DNA of 64,000 nucleotides from Alisma plantago-aquatica (lineage: Eukaryota; Streptophyta; Magnoliopsida; Alismatales; Alismataceae): the NCBI GenBank assembly GCA_963693085.1, contig OY856411.1, positions 1,352,175,550 to 1,352,239,549 of the forward strand, read 5' to 3'. Shown here one piece after another: positions 1-12,965 of the stretch. The position numbers were made by a program, and so were the translations under genes. The notes under the pieces are model-generated. The model made no database searches. It was not told the DNA's origin and saw only the letters and a program-made list of their open reading frames with translations. Position 1 is the stretch's first letter. Every line of letters begins with the position of its first letter.

Positions 1-799
1 GAACTGCTATTTCAATTTGCCAATAGATAGAAACACTTTATTTTTGCATATTGTATGACAATGATGGCAATTAATAAAGTTGATGTTTCAATCTTAAAGA
101 TATGATCTTTGTGGCAATGCCTTATTTATCTTGTGATACATGGTATGCATAAGATAAAATGATACCTAAAGTTATTGATAACTCAAACAATCAAATTAGC
201 ATCAATCATGAGAAATTCATTTCTAGTTTCCATGTGATGGATAAATCTAGACTCTTTTGGTTACAGAACCAGTAAGAGACATGAATATCTTAGACATGAT
301 TAATCAATCTTCACTAAAGGTAGTGGGAGAATGATTATCCAATTAGGTATAATACATGTGATGTATTTGCATACCTATTAGAGTAAATGCTAATACTTCA
401 AAAGGTGTTTAGAGAAATACCAATATGAATATCTTGAAGTGTTCAAGAATATCATAGATGAAGTACGAATTTGGTAAAGTGTTAATTCTTGATGAGATCA
501 ATGAATGAAATACTTAGACCAAAATGTTTGAGATCCTTTTGAGTGATTATGGTAGTTTATCATAGTGAACTCATGATTAAGGCATGGTGATGTCTAAATC
601 AAGAAGGAATCATGCTCTAAGGAGTTAGAGAATGATTATCAAATAACTGAATTCTTCTTAATAAAAGAATACCCCACACTAATATAAGGAATTAAGAATC
701 ACAAGGAGTTGTGAGTTCTTATATCCTTAATAGATACACCTCAATTATCTATGTGATGAGTTGTTCATGTGATGAGTCAACTATCTAGATAAATATGAG

Positions 800-1090
800 G
801 AACCGAATTTTGAGTTCTGGTTTATGACCATTACATCCTAAATGACATCCATGTGAACCATAAGGTATGACCTTGATGGTAGCACCCATTGGATGAAATC
901 CATAAGTGCGAATAAGTCTTAAGTGTTAAGACACATGGATAACATTTTGAGAAGGATGATGCTTGTTGATTGCAACTTAATGACTAAGACATTTGGTATA
1001 TGGATACTAAAACTGCATTCCTATGAGGAATAAAACAAGGATGTGTACGTGACACAACCTATAAGGTTTATGAATCCACTAATGCAAATG
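800..1090 (+). pseudogene. copia reverse transcriptase remnant
   Basis: At 991-1032 the + strand reads IWYMDTKTAFL, stop, G. This matches the copia RT block that normally reads close to EIWQMDVKTAFLNG. After a one-base frame change the next block reads DVYVTQPIRF (about 1038-1070), equal to the usual E/D-V-Y-M-x-Q-P-x-G-F block. The upstream part of the domain is blurred by stops and the catalytic YVDD block is not recognisable. RT would copy element RNA into cDNA in virus-like particles, but this copy cannot make an enzyme. The motif pair fixes both family and strand. Confidence 0.75.
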
Positions 1091-1739
1091 AAGTCTATAA
1101 GTTACAATGTACTAATTAATGTGATTGATTGAGTACAAGCAACTCAGAATTGGATCTTTACTTTGATGATATAGTCAAAGGGTTTGACTGATATGTCAGA
1201 GATAAAGAAGGGATCTGTGATTTAGTGGCAGCGTGTTCACATTCCACATATTGATGTGAAATGGAAATGTTCTAGAATGGAAATCCAAAAGTGGAAATTA
1301 TCTTTAAGGAAGATAGAGATGTTTCCTATGTGATAGGAATAGAGATCTATAGAGATAGTTCTCGAAAAATCTCTTGACCTGGAAAGAGAAAGCATACATT
1401 GGAAATCTGTACTGAAGGGTTCAGTATGCACATATTCAGTGGGAGAAAACTTGTCCATGTTATATGGATATTAGTATCCCAAGGCCAAGTGTCCAATTCT
1501 TATGAAGAATGGGAACACTAAGAATAGATATGGATCTATCATGTATGTGATCATCCCATTGTCTTGCATGTATGACATGGCAAGAATAAAATGCATTCAT
1601 CATCTTGTATGTAGGACATGGCAATATGATGTGCTCATCCTGATAACTCGTATGTAGGACATGACGAGTGGATGTCTGTCTACTTCCAGTAAGGGTTACT
1701 AGAATACCATAAGAACTTGATGAGTACTTGGGAAGTACT

Positions 1740-2130
1740 AGTTCTATGGAGATAAGGAAGAGTTCGATGTAAAGAGTTACATTGATGCGAACTTCCGAAA
1801 GGACATAAAATTAATCACAAAATATACATAGGATGTATAAAAGTGAAAGTTTGTTGATAATTGGAAATGTTCCAATAAAACCATTTAAAAGGGAAATACC
1901 GAGTATCTGTGTGTTAGTGAACAGTAGTGGATACTATATGGATATGGAAGTTCATGAAATGAACTTATATTCCACTCATTGATGACAAGTCTGGAATCCT
2001 TGATCATGCAATGTGGCTAAAAGTTAGCAAAGGAATACTGGATCGCATATTACGGCAACTCCATCTCATACGTGTGACGTACAACGAAGAGATGAGAGAC
2101 ATGCGATTTATACTGACTTTGGCAAGGTGT
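1740..2130 (+). pseudogene. copia pol 3' end / RNase H remnant
   Basis: Around 1763-1795 the + strand reads KSYIDANFRKD, which resembles the G-Y-x-D-A-x-F-x-x-D motif at the start of the copia RNase H domain. The rest, up to the polypurine tract, is too decayed to assign residue by residue. RNase H would degrade the RNA strand during reverse transcription. Its position immediately upstream of the purine tract and LTR is correct for the pol 3' end. The boundaries are approximate. Confidence 0.5.
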
Positions 2131-2228
2131 TGCCATTACTCACTATGTTGGCACTAGAGCATAGTAACATGTGAGACATGTTTGAAGATCACTATGAATA
2201 TGATTCAAGGGTGATTGGCTCACAGTGC

Positions 2229-2239
2229 AAGTGGGAGTC
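2229..2239 (+). other. polypurine tract of the copia element
   Basis: The stretch aagtgggagtc lies directly before the TGTTGG that opens the 3' LTR. A purine-rich run here is the expected plus-strand priming site for LTR retrotransposons. It is one of the signs that fixes the LTR start at 2240. Confidence 0.6.
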
Positions 2240-3431
2240 TGTTGGTATGTATGCTCTGAGAGCCAATCATGGGATGATTGGTGGGATACATTAAGATTGA
2301 TTTGATAAAAATTAAAGGTAAGCTTCCAATTCTTTCTAGTTCTGTCATATGAGATAGTGATAGAACAAATTGAATGTCTAGAGAATGACAATACTCAATG
2401 ACGTATGCCTTCAGGTTGAGGACCTGAACGATGAGATCATATGGATGCTAAGAGTTTGTACATTCTTGTTATGTCCCTAGTCGGATGTCATTGTGGAAGG
2501 CAGATAGACAACAATGACACACAAGACTAGATTATGGTGTTGGTTGATGACAAAATCTCATTAGTCATGATATAGAGATATCAAACCAAACACATAGGTA
2601 CTTGTTAGATAACAAGTGTACCAGACAGACCCACCGTGAGTTTGACAGATGAAACCATGACATGGTAGTCACAGTCAGTACTCACAGTGATGGTGGTGAG
2701 TGTGATTCATAGACCTGAAATCACTGCACTCAACACATGTCGTTGGGCACACTTTGACATCATCAAACGCAGTCATGAAACATGGGTTGTTATAAAGGTG
2801 ATGATTGGGTGGCTTTGACACATGGGGCTTTTGAGGGGTGAGTGATAGATATGGGATTTGTCCCTCCTGAGGGAGTTTGATATACAAGGCCACTTGATGA
2901 GTAGGATTGAGATAGGCGTGTGCACGCATGTGTGAATCAGTATGTGATATTGATGTCATACATATCTTGTTCAATCTACTCTAAGATCAAGAAAGTGAAT
3001 GAACGTTGACAGGATGACTGTTCCATGCCTCGAGTTCATTCGGGATATCAGTGACAAAGGAATTATACATTCATTGTAACACCATTCACGGATTGTAGGG
3101 TGAAAGTTGTTCTCCAACTTTCTACTTTCACTTGGGTAGCACTGATGTGTGACTAGGCACCACTCTTTGCTTATGAAGTCATAAGTGTTATGAACTTTCA
3201 CTGCCAACGTGAAATGGACCTGCAGGGTCACACACATAGGATTTAACCTGGAAGAGGAGTTTTGTCCACAAGCAATGTTTTGATTGATTACTAAAGGAGT
3301 TTAGTAGTTCAATTAAACACTCAATTAATCGATAGCTCAATATCATATTGTTCAAGGTGTTGGATGCATTGATTGGAGTATCAGATTGATTGAAATCGCA
3401 ATTGACTGATTCTGCACAACCTGCACTCCCA

Positions 3432-3800
3432 ACCGATCGACTCAAGTGTTGAACCGGTCGGCTGAGGTTGATGAACCGGTCGGCTCAAGCCCAGGGTGAA
3501 ATGAGTGGTTCAAGTGTTGAACTGATCGATTCAACTGGTGCAACCGAGCAACTTGGGAAAGTAGGATTGGTGAGAATTTTTCTTGCGTTTCACTTGCCCA
3601 ATTTGATTGGAACAAGGATTGGTATTCGATACCAATTAGAAACAAAAGAAGGAAAGTCAATTGGGAACCGACCAGGACCACCAACCGACCGGTTCACTTG
3701 TGAACCGACCGGTTCAAGGGTCCCAACCGATCGGTTGAGGTGTCAACCGACCGGTTCAGGTCCCCAACCGACCGGTTCACTTGTGAACCGATCGGTTCAG
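3432..3800 (+). promoter_or_regulatory. U3 array of ACCGA(C/T)CGGT palindromes
   Basis: At least nine copies of a 12-14 bp near-palindrome (aaccgaccggtt, aaccgatcggtt and relatives) lie in 370 bp upstream of the LTR TATA box. Six form a tight cluster with cores starting at 3684, 3704, 3726, 3746, 3767 and 3787, so the spacing is 20-22 bp, about two turns of B-DNA. Five + strand cores read ACCGAC (3667, 3684, 3704, 3746, 3767) and two read GTCGGC (3457, 3479). RCCGAC is the established core of the plant DRE/CRT element bound by DREB/CBF factors. That this array works as an enhancer is inference. Confidence 0.6.
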
Positions 3801-3898
3801 GTTGTGAGTTGATTGCTTTTGTGGAAAATCTCGAACCCTTCTACTCCTGCTTTTAGTCCTGCATTGCCCGGGATGGAGAACCCTGTCCCATGACCCTC

Positions 3899-3910
3899 AT
3901 ATATATATAG
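3899..3910 (+). promoter_or_regulatory. LTR TATA box
   Basis: The run atatatatatag lies about 110 bp downstream of the palindrome array, before a GC-richer stretch, in the position expected for the U3 promoter of an LTR. Transcription would start near 3930. There is no direct evidence of activity. Confidence 0.55.
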
Positions 3911-4459
3911 GGGTATTGGGGGCTTCTCAAAGAACAACTCAGTGCAACCAGTTGCTCTGCAAAGTTGTCGTTCTCTCTGGTTTTGGTAACCGAGAGAGAG
4001 CCCGAGCAAGTGCTTCCCGCAAAGGGAGGTGCAGCAAGGGAAGGACAACTGCAGTTGCAACTGGAGGCAGGAGAGTGTGTTGGTGACTAGTACATCAAGA
4101 GGAGGGTGAGACTCCTTCCACTTCCTTGTGGGACAAGGAGTGTGGAGTTCCAGGTGGTCTGTGTGGACTACTACAGAGGCGGGAGGTTTCTGCCGCTCAG
4201 GAGGACAACTGTTATCCGACAGTCCGGTTGAAGTAGGAGTCGTCAGTCCCGGTGCGACCAAGAGCTGCACAGACACCGTCCAAGACCAGAGGTGAAGACC
4301 GCGTAAGGCGCGAGGTATTCGAGCAAGCCTCGGGACAAGGTATGATTCCACAAACCATCCTTTCCTATTATATAGACGTTGACGTGTTTACTTGTTCTGA
4401 GTTTGGGGGAGAATTTTTTTGTTTCTGCTGCCTTCTCTGCCTCCCCTAAAACCCAACAG

Positions 4460-7400
4460 TCATGACACTAGTGAAAGGAGGTGGCTACACATACCCTACC
4501 AACCGAGGTACAAGTGTAGTTTTCCACCAATCTTTTCACATATATAATCACTGAGACACGACCATAGTCATTCTCAATCACATCAGATGTATGACGCATG
4601 ACCATAGCCATCCTATACAACCTACATTGTGTATGACAAGGATATATCCTCAACTTGCCACCCCCACATACTCAATAGCATGCACTCTGTGTTTCCCTTA
4701 AGAATACTCATTTCATCATCTGACAAGTTCTGACACTCAGATGAATCTATGGCACATGATACTACATGATTAGAGTTTCACTTGATTAGTTATGCCAATT
4801 GGGTGAATTAAGGCTACATCAAACAAGTGGACATACAAACCCTAATTCACTTCTAATATGCATATGAATATCACAACTTCAAAAGATATAAAATGTGTGA
4901 AACATGATTTCTCATCTCATCATCACATGGTACTATTCAGTTGCCATTCATGAGGCTACACTAGTCATCATACTATAACAAGACATAAATCCTTTTCACA
5001 ATATCACAGGGTATCAATCCTTTTCAACACAAGAGATTACACCTCATTTAGGGTTCAACCATGCCCAAAGGTCATTAAGACCATCATACTATCACATGAT
5101 ATAAATCTTTTCACAATATCACATGGTATCAACCCTTATCAACATAAGAGAATTACACCCATTCAAGGCTCAACCATGCCCAAAGGTCATTAAGGCCATC
5201 ATACTATTCCCTGCAAGATCATCATTGTCTTTGCATGCTTTATAACAAGGCTCAACAACATCACTTACATATACTACACTAGATCAACACAATATTGCAT
5301 TAATGAGATAGGAGATATTCATAAACAATCTTAGCAGGGTTATATTAACATTAAGAACATTCCTTTATTACATCAACATGCAAGGAATCTAGATATGATT
5401 AACCCTCATCATTTTCATAATGTACATGTTTAGCATAAGAAATTATCAACCATGTGGCTATGTTAACCACCAATTAACACATTAAGGTTATGATCATATT
5501 AAAGAGGTTATTTCACCATCATGCCATCATATAAGAAGGTTAAACATGAATAATCATCATTATCTATTTGCATTAGAGTTAAGTTCACAAGATAAATTAT
5601 ATTAATGTTACTAATCATCACTCATACCCAAACCTTAATTCACGACATCCCCATTGGATCATGGATGCATAATGTGAAGCATCACCATCACATTCCATAC
5701 TATTTTCAAGTATGAACCCACATATAAATCAAGGTATAACCATGGGGTTATAGCATACTAGGGTTTCAACAACAATACGAAAGTACTCCATGATTGTATT
5801 AGTCATTCAAGGGCTATTCATACCCAATTACCATCATTTAGCTATATTAAAGGTAGGTATAACAAGCTATACCTCATTAGGGTTACCCATTAATTCATTA
5901 TGGTGATTATAAATCATAATCATACGAGGTTAAGGGTAACACTACAAGTTTAAGGCATTGAGCCATCAAATTCTCATCATTATAATCATAATATTACACT
6001 ATAAGCTTCACCCAAAACAATGGGAATATTAAGGCATCAACTTCTAACCATTAAATGTTGAAAAGGTAAAGCCATTGATAGTTTACATAAGTAAACATCT
6101 TGAACAAACCAACTATGAAGTCATTGATTTGGTCTCTATAAAGAGTCACCATCTAACCCTAGACATCCCTTGATTAACAACACAAAAAGTTCCATTGAGA
6201 GTAGGGTAAAATCCATAATCGATTGTTCATTTAAAACAAGCCATCCATTGTCAACAAGTAAGCTCCTTAAGTTGATCATATAAAGGAAACATATAAATAA
6301 CATTATTAGGACCAACATATTACATTAGCCATCATTCCACCTTATTGGAAGAATAAACATTAGATCTTGACCATTGGGTCAAGTTCATATGTTAAAGCCA
6401 TCAATTACAGTATGGGTCTGACAATTGCATCAAGTGATACAAGAAACCATTGGTCTAAGGCTTAATTGATGCTACAACTATATGATTAACTCACCATAGG
6501 TTTTGGATACCTGATCCACCATCATTAGTTACCATTAAGGAACCATAGGTTGTTAGATCAACACTATATTCATTAATCAACATCAAATATCAAACTAATA
6601 TCACTATTGATTGATAACATCATTAGGGTACTTAGTTGTTAATCACTAGGCTTCTAATTAGGCCAACACCTGACCTAAGGGGTGAATGTAAGTTGAAACC
6701 CATGGTCACCACCATCATTTTTCATGAAGACAACACCATCGGTTGTTGCAACGGTACCATCATTGAGTCACGTGTTTATAGAAGAAATCAGCTTTAAACC
6801 CTAAAATTGACCACTGGTTGATAGGTGCTTAGAACCATAGGTTGTCAAACCAACCTGATAAAAGTCATATTATACCTTAGGAATAATGTACACATGATCA
6901 CAGGTTCATCTAGAACTGAAATCTGAACAGGGAACATTATAAAAATCGAAATTCAAGTCAAGAATAGCTTTTTAGTGCATGGATCATCATTTTCAAGTAA
7001 GAACATGAGCTAGCAAGCTTATGGTAAGCAATAAATTTGGAGCAAGTTATAAAACTTGCCTCTAATGAGAAGATGAAATCCCAAACAGAAGAAAACTCAA
7101 GAAGGTAGGGTAGAAAATTCAAGTATAAGCTGTGAACTCGTCCATCTAGCACCTTTCTTCTTCAAATGAGCAAACCCTAAGCATAAGGAGCAAGAAAGGT
7201 AGGGTTTTAGAGCTTTAGAGAAATTTCTACCATGGAACAACAAGGTTCTGACCTGTAGAAAGGTAGGAGGAAGTATAAAAAAGAAATAAATGGTGGAAAT
7301 AAGGGGATTCTTACTCTTTTAGGTTAAGATCACTAGAAGGAAGCTTTTCAAACCCAAAAAAGAAGTCAATTGCAACCCTAGATTCTTTTTCCAAGAAGAT

Positions 7401-8069
7401 CCCCTCTTTCTTCTTCCTTGGATAGGAAATTCACAGAAGCACAGAGGGAGAATGTGGTTCATAGAAGGAGGGAAGTGGTGGAGAGAAAATGTCTCGTTTT
7501 GGTTCTTAGGGATACGTATATGAAACTTTAAGATAAAGAAAAAGAAAAAGTTGATGTTCTAGTATCCTTCCAAGTGTCCATGGCCTTAAACTATTAAGAA
7601 TATACAAGCACACACAAAAGAAGCTCCCCCACTATCCATAGAGACATGTTTATCCCTCGTTTCTTGAATTTCCAAGAAAATAAATAACTTATTAGTTGAT
7701 AGCTACTAAAGGTAGCTCATTCATGAAGGGGTAAACCCTAAAATACCCTTGGAGAAAACACCTTGAAACCAAGGTTTAAATAGGTGCCCCATGTCTCAAA
7801 AAGCTCAAGAATGATGAGAGAATATCCAAGGAACATAATTCAAGTGATAAATTGCAAAGAAAACCTCTCAATTGGGTAAATTGTAGAAAAGTCCAAAATG
7901 TGCATAAAATTACATAACTTGCTCAAACAGTGTCCAAATTGGACCAAATTTGAAACTTAAGCTTGTGTTATGATTTAAAAGCATATCACTAGGTTATATT
8001 AGGGTTATAAGAATTAAATTATGATAATTAAGCTTATTCAACTCATTAAGCGAGTTTAGGGGCCTTACA
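4460..8069 (-). repeat. gypsy-type LTR, interrupted (LTR remnant 1)
   Basis: This 3.6-kb stretch carries no recognisable protein. It ends ggccttaca, like the LTRs ending at 10785, 25435, 34167 and 42537. Its early part (about 4690-4800, 'ctgacactcagatgaatctatggcac') lines up with about 22710-22790 in the solo LTR, and about 4530-4620 lines up with about 22500-22640. The left end is missing because the copia element above inserted into it. A TATA-like run on the - strand (about 7772-7780) suits the - orientation of its relatives. The next bases, gtgtg, would be its right target duplication. The only ORFs are short and unrecognisable. Confidence 0.6.
4966..5196. repeat. tandem duplication, about 116 bp x 2
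   Basis: Two adjacent copies start at 4966 and 5082, both opening 'catcatacta' and both containing 'caaccatgcccaaaggtcat' followed by 'taag'. A third start ('ccatcatacta', 5196) is present, but the copy does not continue. The duplication lies inside LTR remnant 1. Confidence 0.75.
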
Positions 8070-10785
8070 GTGTGAGCTTGTGTCACTATCACCACATTAT
8101 GCTTGTATTGTTGCCATTCACAGCATCGTCAACAAATCCACATACCATGGGATATAAATCCCTCAATTCATCTCATATTAGGCCAAAAGTCACTGCGAGG
8201 TCATAGGACCATTCACATCCTCTCAAGGCTCATTTGACCTGTATTATATCATTGTTACCATAGTATACACTATCTATGATTATCAATGTTGTAATACCTA
8301 CATGGTTAGAAGTTAATAGGGAAGAGAGAGATAACCACACAACATCATAATATTTTCATGATAAGAAAACAAGTTCACTATATATTATTAGGGGTAGGGT
8401 TTCCTCTTAGTCGATTATAGATTACAAGACTAGGTACGACTATCCACACTAGGACCATCACGCTCCATCATCTTGGAATGTATGAGGAGTAGGAGACATC
8501 ATCAAGGTTGATTAGATAACGTTCCAAATAGAACTATGTATGTCTTACATATTATTCATATATGATTATCATTAAGCATTCATATGTGCTTCACAACCAC
8601 TTATCATCACCCTATGTTGACCACATGACCACATAGGTCACGAACACCTACCATGGTCCATGTTGTGACCGACCCTTAGATCATGTCGCACCCACGACAA
8701 TAGGGTTAGGGTTCCAATAGAACATCTCGACCAGAAGGTGTCTCGATGAAACAACCCCAACCACCAACATATGTCACGACCTAAGACCCTCATGGTCCCG
8801 ACCCAACACACTAGAAAGTGTCTCAGCCCAAACAAAATAGGAACAAAGCCCCAACACCAAGAGTAACTAAGCCACCACACCCAAGAGTCTCAACCTATCA
8901 TCACTAGGTCAAACTCGACCGCAAGAGGGTATGCTATCAAAAGGCTATCAAGGTCACACCACCATGGGAGAAATGTTGTGACCACCAAGGGAGGAATGTC
9001 GCGACCACCAAGATACACCATCTAGGTCACCAAAATAGAACAAAAAAAAGGTGAAACTATAGTTATCATGAAGAAAAGGTCACATACAAACGATCACCAA
9101 GACCCTAAGTCATGGCTCAAGAGACTTCCAAGGAGGAACCGTATCAAAGGAAGAGAAAACTATGCTCAAGATAGCTAAAACCGAACCTAACATCCCCCCA
9201 ACCTTTAGGCATACAAACACCATGCATGAGAGCAAGGTAAAGGGCAAGACATAGAGAAAAACCTTCATATCCCATTATCTACCAAATCAATTACAAAAGA
9301 TTAGGGTTTCAGATTGCTTTCAAACCAAGAAAGATAACTTTACCAAACAAGCTCTAGAAGTTACCATTAAGCAAAAAAATGACGAGGAAGCAATCTAGAG
9401 AGAGAAGTCAGTAACAAAACATTTAAAGAAGTGCAATAATAGAGTAGGTTTAGTGTTATATAACCCGCCTTAAGTTGATTACCACCAAGGGCTCCAACTC
9501 CAAGATCAAGAACTCCAAGCTTATGATCCAAGGGTTGAAAGAACTTCACCAAAAGTTCCACACTCAGCCACAAGATCATCTCAAGAAGAAGAAGACATCA
9601 ATGTCAAAGCTAGACCAAGGAAAGAACTAAAGAAGCTCTTGGCTGAACCAAAGAGGAAAGGAAGAAAGAGAGGAGAAATCATCTTCACACTTGGGTCTAC
9701 CTTGTCAAGACATGGTCTATGACCCTTGCGATGAGGGATTTCTTTCTCAAAATGACCACAATGGAGGGACCATTGTCTAGGGCTGAGAAAAGAGAGGAAG
9801 GTGAAGGTAGGAGATTAACAGAAACATCAACTTAGAAGACAAACACTTACCAAGGATGGAAGATGAGCTCGGATCACCACCACCACCACATGCAAGAGGA
9901 GATTGATTCCCCAAGCTCCAAGGACGAACCTCCTAGCTCCACAAAGATCCAAGGCAAGAAAAGAAGGAGGAAGAAGATAGATGGATGAAAGGGTTGAAAA
10001 CAAGGAAGGTTAAGGGGTTTTATAGATGAAGGATGAGAGAGAGAGAAGGGTGAGGTGTCAACACACTAAGGAACCCAAGGGACACTTGTCCTCGCAAAAG
10101 GCCAACATGCACCCACATGCAACCACTTAAACATTACATGCAAGACATGGTGATATACTCTAGGTAGTGCCTCGACCACCATGCCATACCCCATGGTCAC
10201 GGTCGCGGCCATCTTAGGGTGCACCTCCCATGGCCGTGACACCATCAACCGACATCACCTCTAGGTCGAGACAAGACACCTCCACAAACCCTAGGTCATT
10301 CATCTCAACCCAAGATCACACTAGACCTCCTAGGTCATGACCCAAAAACCTAGAGGAGGTGTCTCGATCGTGAAACCCTCCAAAACTAACCTTGTTTGTG
10401 ACCCAAGGTCGAGACAACACAACCAACTCTCACATGGTCAAGGCACTCAACGCTCACATCAACCCTAATCACCACCTAGGGTGATGATCCTCAATTAAGG
10501 ATCAAGCAAGGAACCCTCCTCTTTCTCTTTCCTATAGATGATGTCAAGAAAGATAGGGAACACTCTAGAGGTGGCAAATTGCACATCAACCCCCTATATT
10601 GGGTAAATTGCAATTTGCACCAAAACTAGCACAGAAACCGCAAACAACATCCAAACAAGCTCAAATTAGAGACTTAATCTCCCACAAGCCCTAATTACAT
10701 CTCACAATATTAATGCAAGGTTCTAAGCTCATGATTAAGCCAAAGAAAATAGGTTTACCCCAAAAGTCATGTAATGGCACTTACA
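8070..10785 (-). repeat. gypsy-type LTR, right part (LTR remnant 2)
   Basis: From 8070 the sequence is again LTR interior ('cacataccatgggatataaatccctcaa', compare about 31950). It continues to an LTR end at 10785 (cacttaca). About 10561-10760 matches about 25211-25400 of the solo LTR closely, sharing 'ctagaggtggcaaa' and 'ccctaattacatctca'. About 10030-10130 matches the solo LTR near 24790-24860. The left part is displaced by LTR remnant 1. A - strand TATA-like run lies at about 10017-10024. No protein-coding frame is recognisable. The right flank ttttc would be its target duplication. Confidence 0.65.
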
Positions 10786-10996
10786 TTTTCAGACCACAAG
10801 AAACAAAAAGTTAGTCGATAGCCTTGCAAAGACAAGACTACCTCAAAATGTCAATCTCTATATATGGTAGAGATTCCCAAATAACCTCATGGAATTATAT
10901 GAACCTAAATCCATTTTATTCTAGAGAGTGAACCGAGTAGAGTAGATTCTGGTGTAGTTACTGAACATTTATATCTTGAATGGATGAAAGTTCTGT

Positions 10997-11143
10997 AACG
11001 ACAACAACAACAAGAACAAAAACAACAACAACAACAATGATGATGATGATAATAATGATGATGATAACAACAACAACAACAATAATAACAAAATAACAAC
11101 ACAACAACAACAATAATAATAATGACGATGATGATCATCATCA
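10997..11143. repeat. compound trinucleotide microsatellite (AAC/ATG/AAT)
   Basis: Runs of caa, atg, aat and cag-poor triplets alternate over about 147 bp with few interruptions. On the - strand the run creates a spurious ORF of Ile, Val, Cys and His stretches. Confidence 0.9.
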
Positions 11144-12965
11144 CCGCCAAAGCATTTTACTAGAAATTTATATGGTGTTGATACCGAGTCGGTTTATTAG
11201 GATTGGGGTAGTATTTAAAGTATTGCTAAAATTGAAGGGTTTACAGGAAAAGTTCACTAAAGGTAGGGTGACATGTGTTATGTAAGTAGTAAGGTCTGGT
11301 AAGGGATTCACTCCTTACTCAATCAAAAAGGGAACAAGTCCAATGCCAACTACCAACACAATTTTATTTGCATGACAATATGATCCAATATATTCAACCA
11401 GTATGTTTAAGATATTAAAATAAAACAACAGGAGAAAATGTTATGATTAAAATGATTTTACAAAATGACATGGTTGGCATCCACATGGGTGAATACATGA
11501 GGCATACAATATAACATTACTACTGGCCACAGAAGTAAGCCGACCACTTCATTCTATCTTCCAAGGAGAATCAACTACACATGTGCATAACTTGGTCATC
11601 CTTCCAAATTCCTTTTTAACTAAGGGTTTATATGTTCAACTGATGGCACTCACTTTTTATCCATATTTGTTCATAGACTAAGATTTCTATCAACTAATCT
11701 TGTGTGATGAGGAGTTATGAAAACTTAAAGCAAATGCCATCAACCATATTTCCCCAAAGGGAAACTTGACTGAATCCTCTTGATGTTTTGGATTTTTCTA
11801 AAACTTCCCAAGTGCATCCATAGTTAATTGTAATTTATTTGACTATATGTTTTAGCTTGGTTACAAGTTATACAATGATTACAAATGATTTGCAACAAAT
11901 TTCTAGGAAGAATTATAGATACACTTTAGCTTCAATTTGTGCTTGTATGACTTGATTTTCTCCAATCCAAGGATGGTGAATTTGATCAATTGGAGTGTGT
12001 CTATAATCTAAAATGGTCTTAATAGAAAATTTCGACGCATATGACTTGACTAGTGAAGTCATTAGGACAATATGGGCCATGTAAACTATGGCGTAAACAA
12101 AGTCATATCTAAAAATTGAACCAATTGCATTGCAAAATCCATACAAGAATACCCTGATTCTTTCACCATCAAGCACCACATAATTGTCCTTATCAACCTT
12201 AGATCAATGGAGCAGTCAAAGCAGTAAAAAACAATATTATAAAGATATTCAAAAAATCCATTGAGCTCACATGAGACTAGCAGGAACAACTATCCTTGCA
12301 ATATGAGCATATCAGATGTCTATGTGCACATCCATTGATGCACACCTTAGTAGCTCATTTACTTCCATAGAATTTAGATCATTTCCTTGCATATACATCA
12401 TGAAGAAGACATCCAACAAATAGATTGGGTCTAAGATCACATATACACACTCAATGCAATTGAGAAATGAAGGCACCACACCCTTCGTCATAGGTGACTC
12501 TATTAAGCATGAACGGCTCAATTTTTTCAATAAGGTACACCCTCTGCATTTACAAATGGTAACCTTGTTCTATGAATTTACTTCAACCTAGATACCAAGG
12601 TAATTGTAATGAAAAAGGGAAAGGGCCCTTCATTGTCCATAGATTTTACAATAATGACACCATTGACTACAAGACATCAACAATGACATCCACTTTCTAC
12701 CCATAAATGACAACCACATAAATATGTATTACTGCCAATAGCAAAGTAGCTTCACATAAACACATTCCAAACCAACATTTTAAACCCCTTCTCAACTAAG
12801 ACATTGAAAATAATAGATCATCGGAGAATACAGGGGTTTATCGATCAAAAACTTGAATCTAAGAGGGAACATTCCATAATTGTCATCCCCTACCTCATTA
12901 TTTCAAAAAATAAAATTGGTTAAAAGTTAGTCTCTCTTGCTGACATATGTTATTCCTAATAAGAA

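Larger units (their letters stand above)
1..4459 (+). mobile_element. Ty1-copia LTR retrotransposon, 3' part, decayed
   Basis: This is the right-hand part of a + strand copia element that begins outside the window. It holds reverse-transcriptase and RNase H remnants (about 800-2100), a polypurine stretch (2229-2239) and a complete 3' LTR (2240-4459). Frame changes and stops are frequent, so no domain is intact. Orientation comes from three agreeing signs: the RT motif reads on +, the purine tract precedes the TGTTGG LTR start, and the LTR TATA box reads on +. It lies inside a gypsy-type LTR, whose remaining part resumes at 4460. The right target duplication would be gtcat (4460-4464), but its partner is outside the window. 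The lineage within copia is not assigned. Confidence 0.8.
2240..4459 (+). repeat. 3' LTR of the copia element (2,220 bp)
   Basis: The LTR starts TGTTGG and ends CCCAACA, giving a short terminal inverted repeat of the normal TG...CA type, and it follows a purine tract. It is long for a copia LTR. Inside are a U3 array of CCGAC/CGGTT palindromes (3432-3800), a TATA box (3899-3910) and a GC-rich downstream region (about 3920-4360). The only open frames inside it are antisense or low-complexity and are not proposed as genes. The matching 5' LTR is outside the window, so no age can be estimated. Confidence 0.8.

Noticed and set aside
3684..3800. Regular short palindromes suggesting a CRISPR array
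   Set aside because: The units are 12-14 bp with 6-9 bp between them, the sequence is plant LTR, and no cas genes are present. A U3 regulatory array fits better.
3797..4351. 184-codon - strand ORF
   Set aside because: It runs antisense across the U3/R region of the copia LTR. It has no motif and owes its length to GC-rich sequence.
10905..11150. Ile/Val/Cys/His-rich - strand ORF resembling a membrane protein
   Set aside because: It is translation of the trinucleotide microsatellite, not a gene.
11913..12530. Two - strand ORFs near 12 kb
   Set aside because: They are under 90 codons, overlap in different frames and carry no motif I recognise. Base composition is the same as the surrounding non-coding DNA.
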